Shown: piece by piece, positions 9,073 through 17,155 of the stretch
Layout: each line of letters begins with the position of its first letter
Numbering within the stretch: the first letter of the stretch is position 1
From: Cohnella herbarum
Lineage (GTDB): Bacteria; Bacillota; Bacilli; Paenibacillales; Paenibacillaceae
Assembly (NCBI RefSeq): GCF_012849095.1
Contig: NZ_CP051680.1
Location: 4,991,501-5,055,500 of the forward strand
Length of the DNA: 64,000 bases
Reading direction: 5' to 3'
Translations under genes and position numbers: made by a program
Notes under the pieces: model-generated
Told to the model about the DNA's origin: nothing
Seen by the model: only the letters and a program-made list of their open reading frames with translations
Database searches by the model: none

Positions 9073-10077
9073 TCAGAAAACGATCTTATCCAAATTCAAA
9101 TCCTGACGCTTGCTGAGATCGATGTATTCGCCTGCAACCTCCACGATCGGGCGGACGGGGTCTTGGGCGCTTACCATGACGATTTTCCCTTCTCTCCCGT
9201 CCGACAACTCCACCGCGTTGCCGATCAACATGTCCATGATTCTCTTGAGGAAGCTTAAGGTGCTGGCCGGCTCAAGCGTCCCGTAAACGTTGTCCGACAA
9301 TTCCATCAACACCCGATAGAGCGGCAACGGATCTTTGTATACCCGCTTCGACACCATGGCATGGAACACGTCGGCTACGGCGACGATCTTGCTGTACGGG
9401 TCAATCTGATCCGCCTTGAGACCGAACGGATAACCGCTCCCGTCTTCGCGCTCATGATGCTGAAGCGCCACGTAAGCGTGGCGCTCGGGCAACCCCGTCG
9501 AATTTTTCAAAATCTCGAACCCGTGCAGCGTATGCTCCTTCACGATAGCGAACTCTTCCTCCGTCAGTCTCCCCGGCTTGTTCAGAATCGCCCCGGGAAT
9601 TCGGGATTTTCCGATGTCGTGGAGGAAACCCGCCGTCATCAGCTCCAGCGCTTGTTCGTCGTTAAAGCCTCGTGCCTTGCCGATCAGCTTAGACAGCAAG
9701 GCCACCGCGATGCTATGGCGGTATACATACTCGTCGTGAACCTCCAGATAGAATAGAATCTGATTCAGATTCGGATGATTGCTCATGAACAGGATGATGG
9801 GAATGATCTTGTCCTGTATATCCTCGTAGGGAATCCGGTCCGCCCGATTGGCGAAAGCAAACAGTTCCCGCACTTCCCGAATCGTGGATTCAATGAGATG
9901 AACAAGCGGTGCAGGCTCGACATCCTGTTCGGACAACGTAACCCCTTGCCGAATCAGCAATTCAATCTCCTTATCCGTCAAAACCCGCATGATCGGGACG
10001 ATCAGAGTGCCCTGGTTGTTATAAATGTTTTTGTTAACTCGCATTCCTACGTACACTCTCTGTTCCTCAAGCGGCAT
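9073..10077 (-). CDS. HD-GYP domain cyclic-di-GMP phosphodiesterase
   Basis: Predicted to hydrolyse c-di-GMP in the cytoplasm. The HD-GYP domain occupies about residues 115-290: HDIGKSRIPGAILNKPG holds the HD metal ligands, and HHEREDGSGYPFGL holds the HH and GYP signatures (SGYP here). No REC or membrane segment is present; the 110-residue N-terminal region is of a kind found in Bacillota HD-GYP proteins. I chose the ATG at 10077 because GGTGG lies 7 bases upstream; a GTG six bases earlier would overlap that site. It is 52 bases downstream of the FapA-like gene, apparently in one transcript under a c-di-GMP riboswitch. If so, the enzyme could lower its own inducer (inference). Confidence 0.9.
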   Translation of the reverse strand: MPLEEQRVYVGMRVNKNIYNNQGTLIVPIMRVLTDKEIELLIRQGVTLSEQDVEPAPLVHLIESTIREVRELFAFANRADRIPYEDIQDKIIPIILFMSNHPNLNQILFYLEVHDEYVYRHSIAVALLSKLIGKARGFNDEQALELMTAGFLHDIGKSRIPGAILNKPGRLTEEEFAIVKEHTLHGFEILKNSTGLPERHAYVALQHHEREDGSGYPFGLKADQIDPYSKIVAVADVFHAMVSKRVYKDPLPLYRVLMELSDNVYGTLEPASTLSFLKRIMDMLIGNAVELSDGREGKIVMVSAQDPVRPIVEVAGEYIDLSKRQDLNLDKIVF

Positions 10078-10129
10078 GTTCACCCCACCAAACGCTTTTC
10101 GTTATACGAGATTTTGTTTTCTAAGTCCG

Positions 10130-11968
10130 CTATCCATCCTTCTTCAGCGTTTGAATATCGAAAGTAACCTGATCGATGGGCTCGAAAATATCCTTGCAGT
10201 ACTTTCCGATACACACTCTGCCCGAGTACATTTTCTGAACCTGAACTTTACGCTTGGCCTTCAGGATAGAGATCGCCCCGGTCTGACCGCCGATGATCTT
10301 CGCCAGAATGCTGTCTCCGGCTTCGAGCCGAGAGCCTCGGCAGATGGAGTGATTCGAATGGAACACGATGTTCCTGGCGGAGAACAACTCGCACAGTAAC
10401 ACGCCGTCTCGATGAATCACGATATCCCCGTTCGACTTCAACTCGCTGTTCTGGCTTTGGCTAATGCTGATTTCCACGTTCTCTTCCTGCATTCTCGCCA
10501 CTTCGTTATGAGTATCCTGCAGCAAGGCGAGAAAGCTTTGCACGTATTCGTAAGTGGCCGATTCGATCAGCTTGATAGGTTCCGAGAAAATAGCCGACAA
10601 TTCCTTTAACTTCCCGTACTCCGCCTGCTTGATGTGCTGAATGTTGGAGATAACCACGTTGAGTTCTCTAATTAACGGAACGACCTCTTTCATTTTCGTT
10701 TCCAGGAGAAGTTGAACGATCTGGCCGTAACGCACGCTCTCCCTCTTGGCTTCCAACGCTTGCTCTAGCATCTTGGAAGCAGTCAGCAGCTTCTCGATAT
10801 AGTCGCATAGCAGCTTCGACGTTTGATAGAGACGGTTGAACAGCACTCCGAAATAACCCGAGTAAAGCTTGCTGGCAATGACGTTACCCCTGACGTTGAT
10901 GCTCCCGGTAGCGGTAATCGTTGAATTATAAACGTTGCCGTACACATAAACATTGCCGAGCGATTCGATAATCATATTGTCCGTCACGTCGCCGGAGACG
11001 ACAACGTCGCCGGAGAAAACGATATTCCCGGTCGCGATGTCTACGTTGCCGGAAATGACGTAGGCGGTCGATACGTCGAAGGTTTTGATTTTGCCTCCGG
11101 TAACTCTCGGCCTTCCTTGAGCTTGGGCGATGACGACTCCGTCGGGCGATACTTCTACGTTCGCCTTCCCCATAATAAAGATGTCCTTCGGCGGAGTAGG
11201 CAGCGTCAGATTACCAAGCACGTCGTAACCGGCCGAACCTTCCTTCATCGGAATTTTCCGCGCCATGACTTCGCCGTTCTGAACGGTCGGAATCCGCAGA
11301 TGATTGCGATAATCGATCGAGCCCTCGACTTCGAAGAACTCGCTCGTCACCTGTTGGGGGAAGTAGATTTCGAGTTTCGCATCCTGGCCCTCCACCGGCT
11401 TCTTGCCGGCGGCTACGACGATCGGTTGATACGTCGGTTCCAGCAACTCCTGCTGAATAGCGGCGAATTCGATTCTGGCTTTAACCGACATCGCTTCGAG
11501 CTTGGACACGACGTCCGCCAGTTGTAGCGTTTTCAGGACGAGATTGTTGTCATCCTGCGCCCGCACGATAACCCGCCGAGCGGGAGCCTCGTCCACGAGC
11601 GTGGTCGCATACCGCTCTCTTGCATGCACTTGCAAATAAGCAAATAACTTATCTTCGCTTATCGTAATCTCAAACAAAGATCGTTCCTCGACCTTCCAGG
11701 TAATCCGATCGGTGGCCTTCACCGGAGATTCCCCGTGCACTTCCTCCTCGTTGACGTAGAGCTTGACCGGACTCATCGGATAGATGACGGCGTATTCGCC
11801 GCCCCCCGTCGGGTTCTGAACCGAAATCTGCTGATTGCGAATTCGAATCGAACCGTCCTGCTTATGAGGCGGGTCGGCGGGTTCCCCCTCCGGCAAATCT
11901 TCGTCGCGATCGATGTTCAGTTGATGAATCAGTGTGCGCAATTCTGATTCAGTAATTTGCTTCTTCAA
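10130..11968 (-). CDS. FapA family protein (DUF342)
   Basis: Member of the DUF342/FapA family, linked in other bacteria to flagellar or polar protein localisation; the function here is not shown. The 612 residues divide into an N-terminal alpha/beta part, a right-handed beta-helix core made of short Gly/Val-rich rungs (GNVDIATGNIVFSGDVVVSGDV, about residues 300-370), a helical coiled-coil part (about 380-510), and a C-terminal beta part. The start is TTG, supported by GAGGTG seven bases upstream. A c-di-GMP-I riboswitch lies in the leader, so expression should follow c-di-GMP. HD-GYP is the next gene. Confidence 0.88.
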   Translation of the reverse strand: MKKQITESELRTLIHQLNIDRDEDLPEGEPADPPHKQDGSIRIRNQQISVQNPTGGGEYAVIYPMSPVKLYVNEEEVHGESPVKATDRITWKVEERSLFEITISEDKLFAYLQVHARERYATTLVDEAPARRVIVRAQDDNNLVLKTLQLADVVSKLEAMSVKARIEFAAIQQELLEPTYQPIVVAAGKKPVEGQDAKLEIYFPQQVTSEFFEVEGSIDYRNHLRIPTVQNGEVMARKIPMKEGSAGYDVLGNLTLPTPPKDIFIMGKANVEVSPDGVVIAQAQGRPRVTGGKIKTFDVSTAYVISGNVDIATGNIVFSGDVVVSGDVTDNMIIESLGNVYVYGNVYNSTITATGSINVRGNVIASKLYSGYFGVLFNRLYQTSKLLCDYIEKLLTASKMLEQALEAKRESVRYGQIVQLLLETKMKEVVPLIRELNVVISNIQHIKQAEYGKLKELSAIFSEPIKLIESATYEYVQSFLALLQDTHNEVARMQEENVEISISQSQNSELKSNGDIVIHRDGVLLCELFSARNIVFHSNHSICRGSRLEAGDSILAKIIGGQTGAISILKAKRKVQVQKMYSGRVCIGKYCKDIFEPIDQVTFDIQTLKKDG

Positions 11969-12006
11969 AATCTACACCTCTCGAAGTGCAAGCTTCTGGG
12001 ACCCAT

Positions 12007-12052
12007 AAAAAAAGACACCCTCCGAATGGAAGATGCCTAACGCCCCATTCGG
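12007..12052 (-). terminator. Riboswitch expression-platform terminator
   Basis: On the minus strand CCGAATGG (12052-12045) pairs with CCATTCGG (12029-12022), followed after eight bases by seven T. The 5' arm overlaps the 3' end of the aptamer, so ligand-bound aptamer and terminator compete. That geometry predicts gene activation by c-di-GMP (inference). Confidence 0.7.
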
Positions 12053-12140
12053 TAGCTTGGCGACCCTAGAACTTCGGTTCCTTAGGCCCATAGCTTTGCG
12101 TCCCTTTCTTTCAAAAGGTTTGCCTTTTCGTGTATGCGTC
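12038..12140 (-). ncRNA. Cyclic-di-GMP-I riboswitch (GEMM-I)
   Basis: The minus strand carries the conserved blocks in the right order and spacing: GGCAAACC, a GAAA loop, GGGACGCAAAGC, GGGCCTAA, then GGTCGCC...GCTACCGA. A closing P1 helix can form between GACGC (12140-12136) and GCGTT (12042-12038). These match the class I c-di-GMP aptamer closely. It precedes a FapA-like gene and an HD-GYP gene, both plausible c-di-GMP targets. A 61-codon reading frame overlapping it is not believable as a gene. Confidence 0.93.
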
Positions 12141-12209
12141 TCTTTGATGTCTAACAAAATCGATTATTTATGTGAGAACCGTGGCTTTATACGTAGTCGC
12201 TCCGACTTA

Positions 12210-12239
12210 ATTATAAGACTATAGACTCACCGATATCAA
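12210..12239 (-). promoter_or_regulatory. Sigma-A promoter of the riboswitch-fapA-HD-GYP transcript
   Basis: TTGATA at 12239-12234 and TATAAT at 12215-12210 with an 18-base spacer on the minus strand. Transcription would start about 65 bases upstream of the aptamer. It lies downstream of the ilvE stop codon. Confidence 0.72.
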
Positions 12240-12291
12240 GAAGTTTATCGATAAATGTCATTTTACCGCCATTACCCGCGAATAAACGGGA

Positions 12292-13359
12292 CTACAGCTT
12301 CACGATCCAGCCGAACGGATCTTCGATCGTTCCCCTCTGCATGCCGGTCATAAAGTCGTACACTCTCGAAGAGAGGGGCCCGGTTCGACCTCCGTTTAAC
12401 GTCAGCTTATCGCCCTGCCAATTCAGCTCTCCGATCGGCGAAATGACGGCAGCCGTGCCGGTTCCGAAAGCTTCCTCCAACGTGCCGTTCCGATAAGCTT
12501 CGACCAACTCGTCAATGGAGATCGTTTTCTCCTCGACTTCAATGTTCCAGTGCTTGAGTACTTGAATGACCGAATCCCGGGTTACGCCATCCAATATACT
12601 CCCGTTGAGAGCCGGCGTAATCACCTTGCCCCCGACTTTAAAGAATACGTTCATACTGCCGACTTCCTCGATGTATTTCCGATGAACGCCGTCCAGCCAC
12701 AGCACTTGCGAATACCCTTTCTCGGTAGCCTCTTGCTGCGCCTTAAGCCCTGCCGCGTAATTCCCGCCGGTCTTGGCATTGCCAACGCCGCCGGTAACGG
12801 CGCGGACGTATTCCGACTCCACGTATATGCTGACCGGATTGATTCCTTCTTCGTAATAAGAACCGACCGGCGACAAAATGATCATAAAATAATATTTCTC
12901 GGACGGCGCTACGCCCAGGGTCGCTTGCGTCGAGATGACGAAAGGACGAATATACAGCGATGTTCCTTGCTCGGAAGGAATCCAATCCTCGTCCGCTTTG
13001 ATCAGTTGCTTCAACGCCTCCATCACCAAATCTTCGTCGAGAGAAGGCATGCTCAGACGGGCATTGGAGCGATTAAGCCGTTGCAGGTTCTTGAAGGGAC
13101 GGAACATCAGAACCGGTCCTTCCGGCGTTTTATACGCTTTCATTCCTTCGAATACGGTTTGTCCATAATGGAACACCTTGGCCGCCGGATCTAACGAGAT
13201 CGGCTGATACGGAACGATTCGAGGATCGTGCCACCCCTTACCCGCATCGTATTCCATAATAAACATATGATCCGTGAAATGCTTTCCGAATCCGAGTTGC
13301 GATATTTCCGGTTTTTGCTTGGGAGCTGTCGTGCGCTCCACCGAGATCTTGAGGCCCAT
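12292..13359 (-). CDS. ilvE: Branched-chain amino acid aminotransferase
   Basis: PLP enzyme that interconverts leucine, isoleucine and valine with their 2-oxo acids, using 2-oxoglutarate/glutamate. It is cytoplasmic, 355 residues, in the longer class of fold-type IV transaminases. FHYGQTVFEGMKAY, the SLYIRPF motif, the catalytic Lys region VGNAKTGGNYAAGL, WLDG and EVGSMNVFF are all present, as is GTGTAAVISPIG near the end. AAGGAG lies about 11 bases before the ATG. It is transcribed away from a LysR gene; two palindromes lie between them. Confidence 0.96.
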   Translation of the reverse strand: MGLKISVERTTAPKQKPEISQLGFGKHFTDHMFIMEYDAGKGWHDPRIVPYQPISLDPAAKVFHYGQTVFEGMKAYKTPEGPVLMFRPFKNLQRLNRSNARLSMPSLDEDLVMEALKQLIKADEDWIPSEQGTSLYIRPFVISTQATLGVAPSEKYYFMIILSPVGSYYEEGINPVSIYVESEYVRAVTGGVGNAKTGGNYAAGLKAQQEATEKGYSQVLWLDGVHRKYIEEVGSMNVFFKVGGKVITPALNGSILDGVTRDSVIQVLKHWNIEVEEKTISIDELVEAYRNGTLEEAFGTGTAAVISPIGELNWQGDKLTLNGGRTGPLSSRVYDFMTGMQRGTIEDPFGWIVKL

Positions 13360-13418
13360 TAGTACATCTTCTCCTTACCTATTTTAGCTTATAGTTGAAT
13401 GATAGCAGAGCATTAAGT

Positions 13419-13465
13419 ATATTGATAATATCTGTTTTGTCGGTTATCCATACCTTTAGGGTATG
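13419..13465. promoter_or_regulatory. Two palindromes between ilvE and the LysR gene
   Basis: CATACC-TTTAG-GGTATG at 13449-13465 contains a T-N11-A LysR-type box just upstream of the LysR start. ATATT-GAT-AATAT at 13419-13431 is a second T/A-bounded palindrome. Placement fits autoregulation of the LysR gene and control of ilvE (inference). Confidence 0.55.
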
Positions 13466-13488
13466 CATCGAAAAGGAGTGACGAAACG

Positions 13489-14382
13489 ATGGATATGAGG
13501 CAGTTGCGTTACTTCCTGGCCATCGCGAACGAAGGACAAATTACGCGCGCGGCGAAGCTGCTGAACATGGAGCAACCCCCGTTAAGCCGGCAGCTTAAGC
13601 AGATGGAGCAAGAGCTAGGCGTCGTGTTATTCGATCGCAACGGCAAGCAATTGCAGCTAACTCAGGCGGGAGAGCTTCTACGCCAGAGGGCTATCGCGTT
13701 GCTGAGCCAATTCGACGAGACGATCACTTACGTTCAAGAGCTTGGAGAAGGCGTGCAAGGCGTCCTCTCGATCGGCGCCGTCGTCTCTTGCGTCTCCTTA
13801 TTGCCCCCGGTCATACGGCAATTCACGGAGTTGTATCCTCAAGTCACTTTCAAGATCCAAGAGGGAGATCACTTCCTGTTAGGCGAGTTGCTGGAAAATC
13901 GCGATCTTGAGCTCATCGTCACCCGCCTGCCTTTCCAATCGGATTTCCAATCGCAGCATTACTCCATCTTGCCTCTCCCTTCGGATCCTTTCGTTGCTTT
14001 GCTCCCGAGCGAATGGTGCGATAGCGACGATCAGCACACGATGACCCTGCAACAGTTGGCCGTTTTTCCTTTCCTGACGCTTAAGACCGAACGAACGACG
14101 GGGATGCACAACCGCGTATTCCATGAATTCAAGCAGCATGGCTTGGAGCCCCGTATCATCAGCGAATGCTCAAGCGCGGCGATCACCGTCTCTCTTGTCG
14201 CCTCGGGCATCGGTGTCGCCATATTGCCTAAGTCCGTCATGAATTCCTTCGCGTCCCCCCATATTAAGCAAGTCGCCATCGCGAACGCGGAATTCCATAG
14301 CGAAGTCGGGATCGTCTGGCTACGGGATCGTCATCTCTCGAAGACCGCCCGGCATTTTATGGACATGTTCGTCCATCCTTAG
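13489..14382 (+). CDS. LysR family transcriptional regulator
   Basis: DNA-binding regulator of 297 residues. The N-terminal winged helix (MDMRQLRYFLAIANEG, AAKLLNMEQPPLSRQLKQME, LFDRNGKQLQLTQAG) covers about residues 1-65. The rest is the periplasmic-binding-protein-like effector domain, with the conserved ITVSLVASGIGVAILPK in its second half. AAGGAG lies ten bases before the ATG. It is divergent from ilvE, so ilvE is the first candidate target; the effector is unknown. Confidence 0.92.
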   Translation: MDMRQLRYFLAIANEGQITRAAKLLNMEQPPLSRQLKQMEQELGVVLFDRNGKQLQLTQAGELLRQRAIALLSQFDETITYVQELGEGVQGVLSIGAVVSCVSLLPPVIRQFTELYPQVTFKIQEGDHFLLGELLENRDLELIVTRLPFQSDFQSQHYSILPLPSDPFVALLPSEWCDSDDQHTMTLQQLAVFPFLTLKTERTTGMHNRVFHEFKQHGLEPRIISECSSAAITVSLVASGIGVAILPKSVMNSFASPHIKQVAIANAEFHSEVGIVWLRDRHLSKTARHFMDMFVHP

Positions 14383-14436
14383 CAAGTTAACGCGGCTTGA
14401 ATAACAAATTTATGTACATTCCGAATGTTCAAGAGA

Positions 14437-14462
14437 AAGGGCTGCCCGGCGGACAACCCTTC
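14437..14462. terminator. Bidirectional terminator
   Basis: AAGGGCTG pairs with CAACCCTT (one mismatch) between the convergent LysR and CAP-domain genes, with A-rich and T-rich flanks. Confidence 0.72.
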
Positions 14463-14472
14463 TTCGTGTTTG

Positions 14473-15297
14473 TTATTTGCCAATAAACTGTTGGGTCCAG
14501 TAAGCTTTGCCGTTCTGAACGATGTATCCGACTCCCAAGTGAGTGAAGGAACCGTTCAGAATGTTCTTCCGGTGTCCCTCCGAATTCATCCACGCTTTCA
14601 CGACCTCTTCCGGAGTCGGCTGGCCCATGGCGATATTCTCCCCTGCCGATTGGTACTGCACGCCGAAATTTCTCATCATCGCGAAAGGGTCGCCATACGT
14701 TGGAGATTCATGCGAAAAATAGTTATTAGCGGCCATGTCCTGGGATTTGGCTCTCGCCGAACGATTAAGATTAGAATCGTCCCCCGCGCAAGCCGATAGC
14801 CCTGCCTTCTGTCTTTCCTGATTGGTCAGCGCCAACACTTGTTTCTCATAACCGTCCATGCTCTCATTGGCGGGAAGCGTTACCGTTTCATCCTTAGGCA
14901 GCGGCTTATCCAGGTTATCTTTTGGCACCTGAGTTTGATTGCCGTTTGGATTCGCGCTTGCAACCGGACTTGCGCTTCCGTTAGGATTCGCGCTTCCGTT
15001 CGGATTCTGGCTAACGTCCGAGTTCGGATTGCCGCCGAGTTGATCCCGCAAGCCCGGATTGAGACGCAACAACTCGTCAAGATCTACATGGTACCGATTG
15101 GCGATATCCGTGATGGACTCGTTGCCCTGAACGTTATGCTTGTTGACCGGAAGGTTCGTATCCACCGAGCTGATGTTCATTTGCGGCAACGATTGGGATT
15201 GCTGGGAGTGCATTTTTATCGGAGTGGCTTGCCGATTGTAAGACCCGCATCCCGCCAACAGTAAGATTACGCTAAGTACCATGATTATTCGTTTCAT
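14473..15297 (-). CDS. CAP/SCP-domain lipoprotein (YkwD-like)
   Basis: Predicted surface lipoprotein of 274 residues; biochemical role unknown, as for most bacterial CAP proteins. The signal peptide ends in the lipobox LAGC (cysteine at about residue 17). A segment resembling a single LysM motif (NVQGNESITDIANRYHVDLDELLRLNPG, about residues 54-81) suggests wall binding, although the usual first residues are altered. A low-complexity linker of NPNGS-type repeats follows. The CAP domain (about residues 150-272) has LTNQERQKAGL, AKSQDMAANNYFSHESP, SAGENIAMG and HRKNILNGSFTHLGVGY. Single gene, flanked by terminators. Confidence 0.9.
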   Translation of the reverse strand: MKRIIMVLSVILLLAGCGSYNRQATPIKMHSQQSQSLPQMNISSVDTNLPVNKHNVQGNESITDIANRYHVDLDELLRLNPGLRDQLGGNPNSDVSQNPNGSANPNGSASPVASANPNGNQTQVPKDNLDKPLPKDETVTLPANESMDGYEKQVLALTNQERQKAGLSACAGDDSNLNRSARAKSQDMAANNYFSHESPTYGDPFAMMRNFGVQYQSAGENIAMGQPTPEEVVKAWMNSEGHRKNILNGSFTHLGVGYIVQNGKAYWTQQFIGK

Positions 15298-15398
15298 TAA
15301 ATGCCCCCCTAACTTGATTCATCTTGATTTTTCTTAATTTCCCCCTTTTCCTCGAAAAAAACACAACTAACAATCCCGACTTTGCAACTTATGAAAAA

Positions 15399-15442
15399 GA
15401 ACAATCCCCACCGGCTCGGTCATGAGCGGATGAGGATTGTTC
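15399..15442 (-). terminator. Terminator after the SDR gene
   Basis: GAACAATCC pairs with GGATTGTTC, followed on the minus strand by CTTTTTC. It closes the SDR transcription unit. Confidence 0.82.
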
Positions 15443-15483
15443 GATTGCGTTTAAGCTCTGAAGTTCCCGTACGAGGTACCGAA

Positions 15484-16236
15484 TTATTTTGCGGTAACTC
15501 CGCCATCGATAGGCAGTTCAATCCCCGTCAAGTAGGATGCGGAATCGGAAGCCAAGAACAACACCGCTTGCGCCACTTCGGATGCCCGCCCGACTCTTGG
15601 CAATGCGGTCTGGGAGAGGAACCATTGCAGCATCTGGTCGTTATTGACGAATTCCGCGCTCATCGGCGTTTCAATGAATCCCGGATGAACCGAGTTGACG
15701 CGGATATTGTCTTTGCCGAAATCGACCGCGGCCGCCTTGGTCAACATGCGGACGGCGCCTTTGGACGCGGTATACGCACCTGCGCCGCTGCCTCCGGTTA
15801 AGCCGGCGATCGACGAAATGTTCACGATCGAACCGCCTTTGTTATCGCGCATATGCGGAATAACGTATTTCATCCCTAAGAACACGCTAGTCAGGTTGAT
15901 GTTAAGCACTCTGTTCCATTGCTCCACGGTCGTTTCCAGCAAACCGGCCGCGTGGGAAATACCCGCATTGTTGACCAGTACGTCCACTTTGCCATACTTC
16001 TGGATCGTGCCTTCGACAACCTTGATCCACTCTTCTTCGACAGCTACGTTATGCAGGTACGAGATCGCTTCTCCGCCGTTTGCTTCTATTTCTTTCACGA
16101 CCGCTTGAACGGCAGCTTCGTTGATATCCGTAGCGATAACCTTTGCGCCTTCCTTAGCGAACAGTAACGCTTCCTCGCGTCCCATACCGCTTCCGGCACC
16201 CGTAACGATCGCAACTTTATTATTTAACAGCCCCAT
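15484..16236 (-). CDS. Short-chain dehydrogenase/reductase (SDR)
   Basis: NAD(P)-dependent classical SDR of 250 residues. The cofactor motif TGAGSGMG is at about residues 14-21, followed by NNAG (about 90-93), the catalytic Ser in NISSIAG, YTASKGAV with the catalytic Tyr and Lys, and HPGFIETPM. It ends in TGIELPIDGGVTAK, as is usual for cofactor-side SDRs. Asp in ATDINE after the second strand favours NAD. I chose the ATG at 16236 because AAGGAGG lies seven bases upstream; a longer frame would run 28 residues back through the operator and lacks a site. Divergent TetR gene. The substrate cannot be told. Confidence 0.93.
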   Translation of the reverse strand: MGLLNNKVAIVTGAGSGMGREEALLFAKEGAKVIATDINEAAVQAVVKEIEANGGEAISYLHNVAVEEEWIKVVEGTIQKYGKVDVLVNNAGISHAAGLLETTVEQWNRVLNINLTSVFLGMKYVIPHMRDNKGGSIVNISSIAGLTGGSGAGAYTASKGAVRMLTKAAAVDFGKDNIRVNSVHPGFIETPMSAEFVNNDQMLQWFLSQTALPRVGRASEVAQAVLFLASDSASYLTGIELPIDGGVTAK

Positions 16237-16322
16237 ATTTTTTGCCTCCTTGGAATGATATCCAAATCCGTACAGTTCACTAGAATAGACAAATGGACCC
16301 GACCTACGCGATGTTGCCATAA

Positions 16323-16378
16323 TGATAGTATTACTATCACTATGATAACCATTATATCATCTTAACTACCGATTTCAA
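16323..16378 (-). promoter_or_regulatory. SDR promoter with TetR operator
   Basis: On the minus strand TTGAAA (16378-16373) and TATAAT (16356-16351) are separated by 16 bases. Just downstream, over the expected transcription start, lies TGATAGTA-T-TACTATCA (16323-16339), a perfect palindrome with 8-base arms. A weaker ATGATA/TATCAT pair (16342-16360) straddles the -10. This is what a TetR-repressed promoter looks like, and the TetR gene is divergent from it. Confidence 0.82.
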
Positions 16379-16454
16379 ACCCATCTTGTGGACGGGAGAT
16401 CGCGAAGGCTATAATACTCGTAACCAATGGAACGCAGGAAAGGTCCGAACGCTT

Positions 16455-17108
16455 ATGGATCCGAAAACAAGGTATCAACAAGAACGAAACGAGAGCAAGC
16501 AACAGCGTTTATTACATATTCTTACCGCGGCCGAAACCGTGTTCATCCTCAAAGGTATTGAAAAAACAACGATGCTAGACGTCGCCAAGGAAGCGAACGT
16601 CGGCATCGCGACTTTGTTCCGTTATTTTCCCAAGAAGGATAAAATGATCGTCGCCGTCGCGGCCAAAAGAATCGAACCGATCCATAAAGCTTTTCGATCC
16701 ATTGCCTCGGCCCCGGGCACTTGCTTGGAGAAAATCGAGCAGCTGCTCGACTTCTTCATCGCCCAGCTTCAGCAACCGGATCAAGCAAGCATTAAGTTCA
16801 TGGAAGATTTCGAAAGCTATGCCGCGCACTCTCCGGAGCCGTTGGCGGATATCGAAATTTTCAACTCGTTGTATAGAACGATATCGCTCGAATTCCAGAC
16901 GATCATCGAAGACGGCATATCGGACGGATCGATTCGATCCGATCTTCCGATCCCCGAAACTTTGAGCACGGTCATTAACGTGTTCGGATTATTTTCCAGA
17001 AAGCTGAGCTTGCACAATAACATTCTGACGTTCGTTTCCGATTTTACATCCGACCAGCAGCTTGCCGTACTTAAGAGAATCATACTGGATTATTTGAAGG
17101 GTAAATAA
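16455..17108 (+). CDS. TetR/AcrR family transcriptional regulator
   Basis: Repressor-type protein of 217 residues. The N-terminal helix-turn-helix covers about residues 15-62 (TTMLDVAKEANVGIATLFRYFPKKDKMIV); the C-terminal ligand domain is divergent, as expected. I prefer the ATG at 16455, which has AGGAAAGG upstream and starts MDPKTRYQQ; a start 69 bases earlier has no clear site. It probably represses the divergent SDR gene and itself through the palindrome at 16323-16339. The inducer is unknown, perhaps the SDR substrate. Confidence 0.9.
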   Translation: MDPKTRYQQERNESKQQRLLHILTAAETVFILKGIEKTTMLDVAKEANVGIATLFRYFPKKDKMIVAVAAKRIEPIHKAFRSIASAPGTCLEKIEQLLDFFIAQLQQPDQASIKFMEDFESYAAHSPEPLADIEIFNSLYRTISLEFQTIIEDGISDGSIRSDLPIPETLSTVINVFGLFSRKLSLHNNILTFVSDFTSDQQLAVLKRIILDYLKGK

Positions 17109-17117
17109 ACCCACAAA

Positions 17118-17155
17118 GGAGGCTTATTCCTTATCTTAATAAGGAATAAGCCTCC
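17118..17155. terminator. Hairpin between convergent TetR and GDPD-like genes
   Basis: GGAGGCTTATTCCTTA pairs with TAAGGAATAAGCCTCC. The stem includes the last codons of the minus-strand gene, whose stop is in the loop side. There is no good T-run on either side, so termination strength is uncertain. Confidence 0.6.

Noticed and set aside
11972..12157. A 61-codon minus-strand reading frame
   Set aside because: It lies inside the c-di-GMP-I riboswitch and its terminator, and has no ribosome binding site.
14940..15060. Possible CRISPR-like short repeats
   Set aside because: The repeats are in-frame coding for an NPNGS-type linker and there are no regular spacers.
16237..16320. Longer start for the SDR gene
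   Set aside because: The extra 28 residues would run close to the TetR operator and lack a ribosome binding site; AAGGAGG fits the ATG at 16236.
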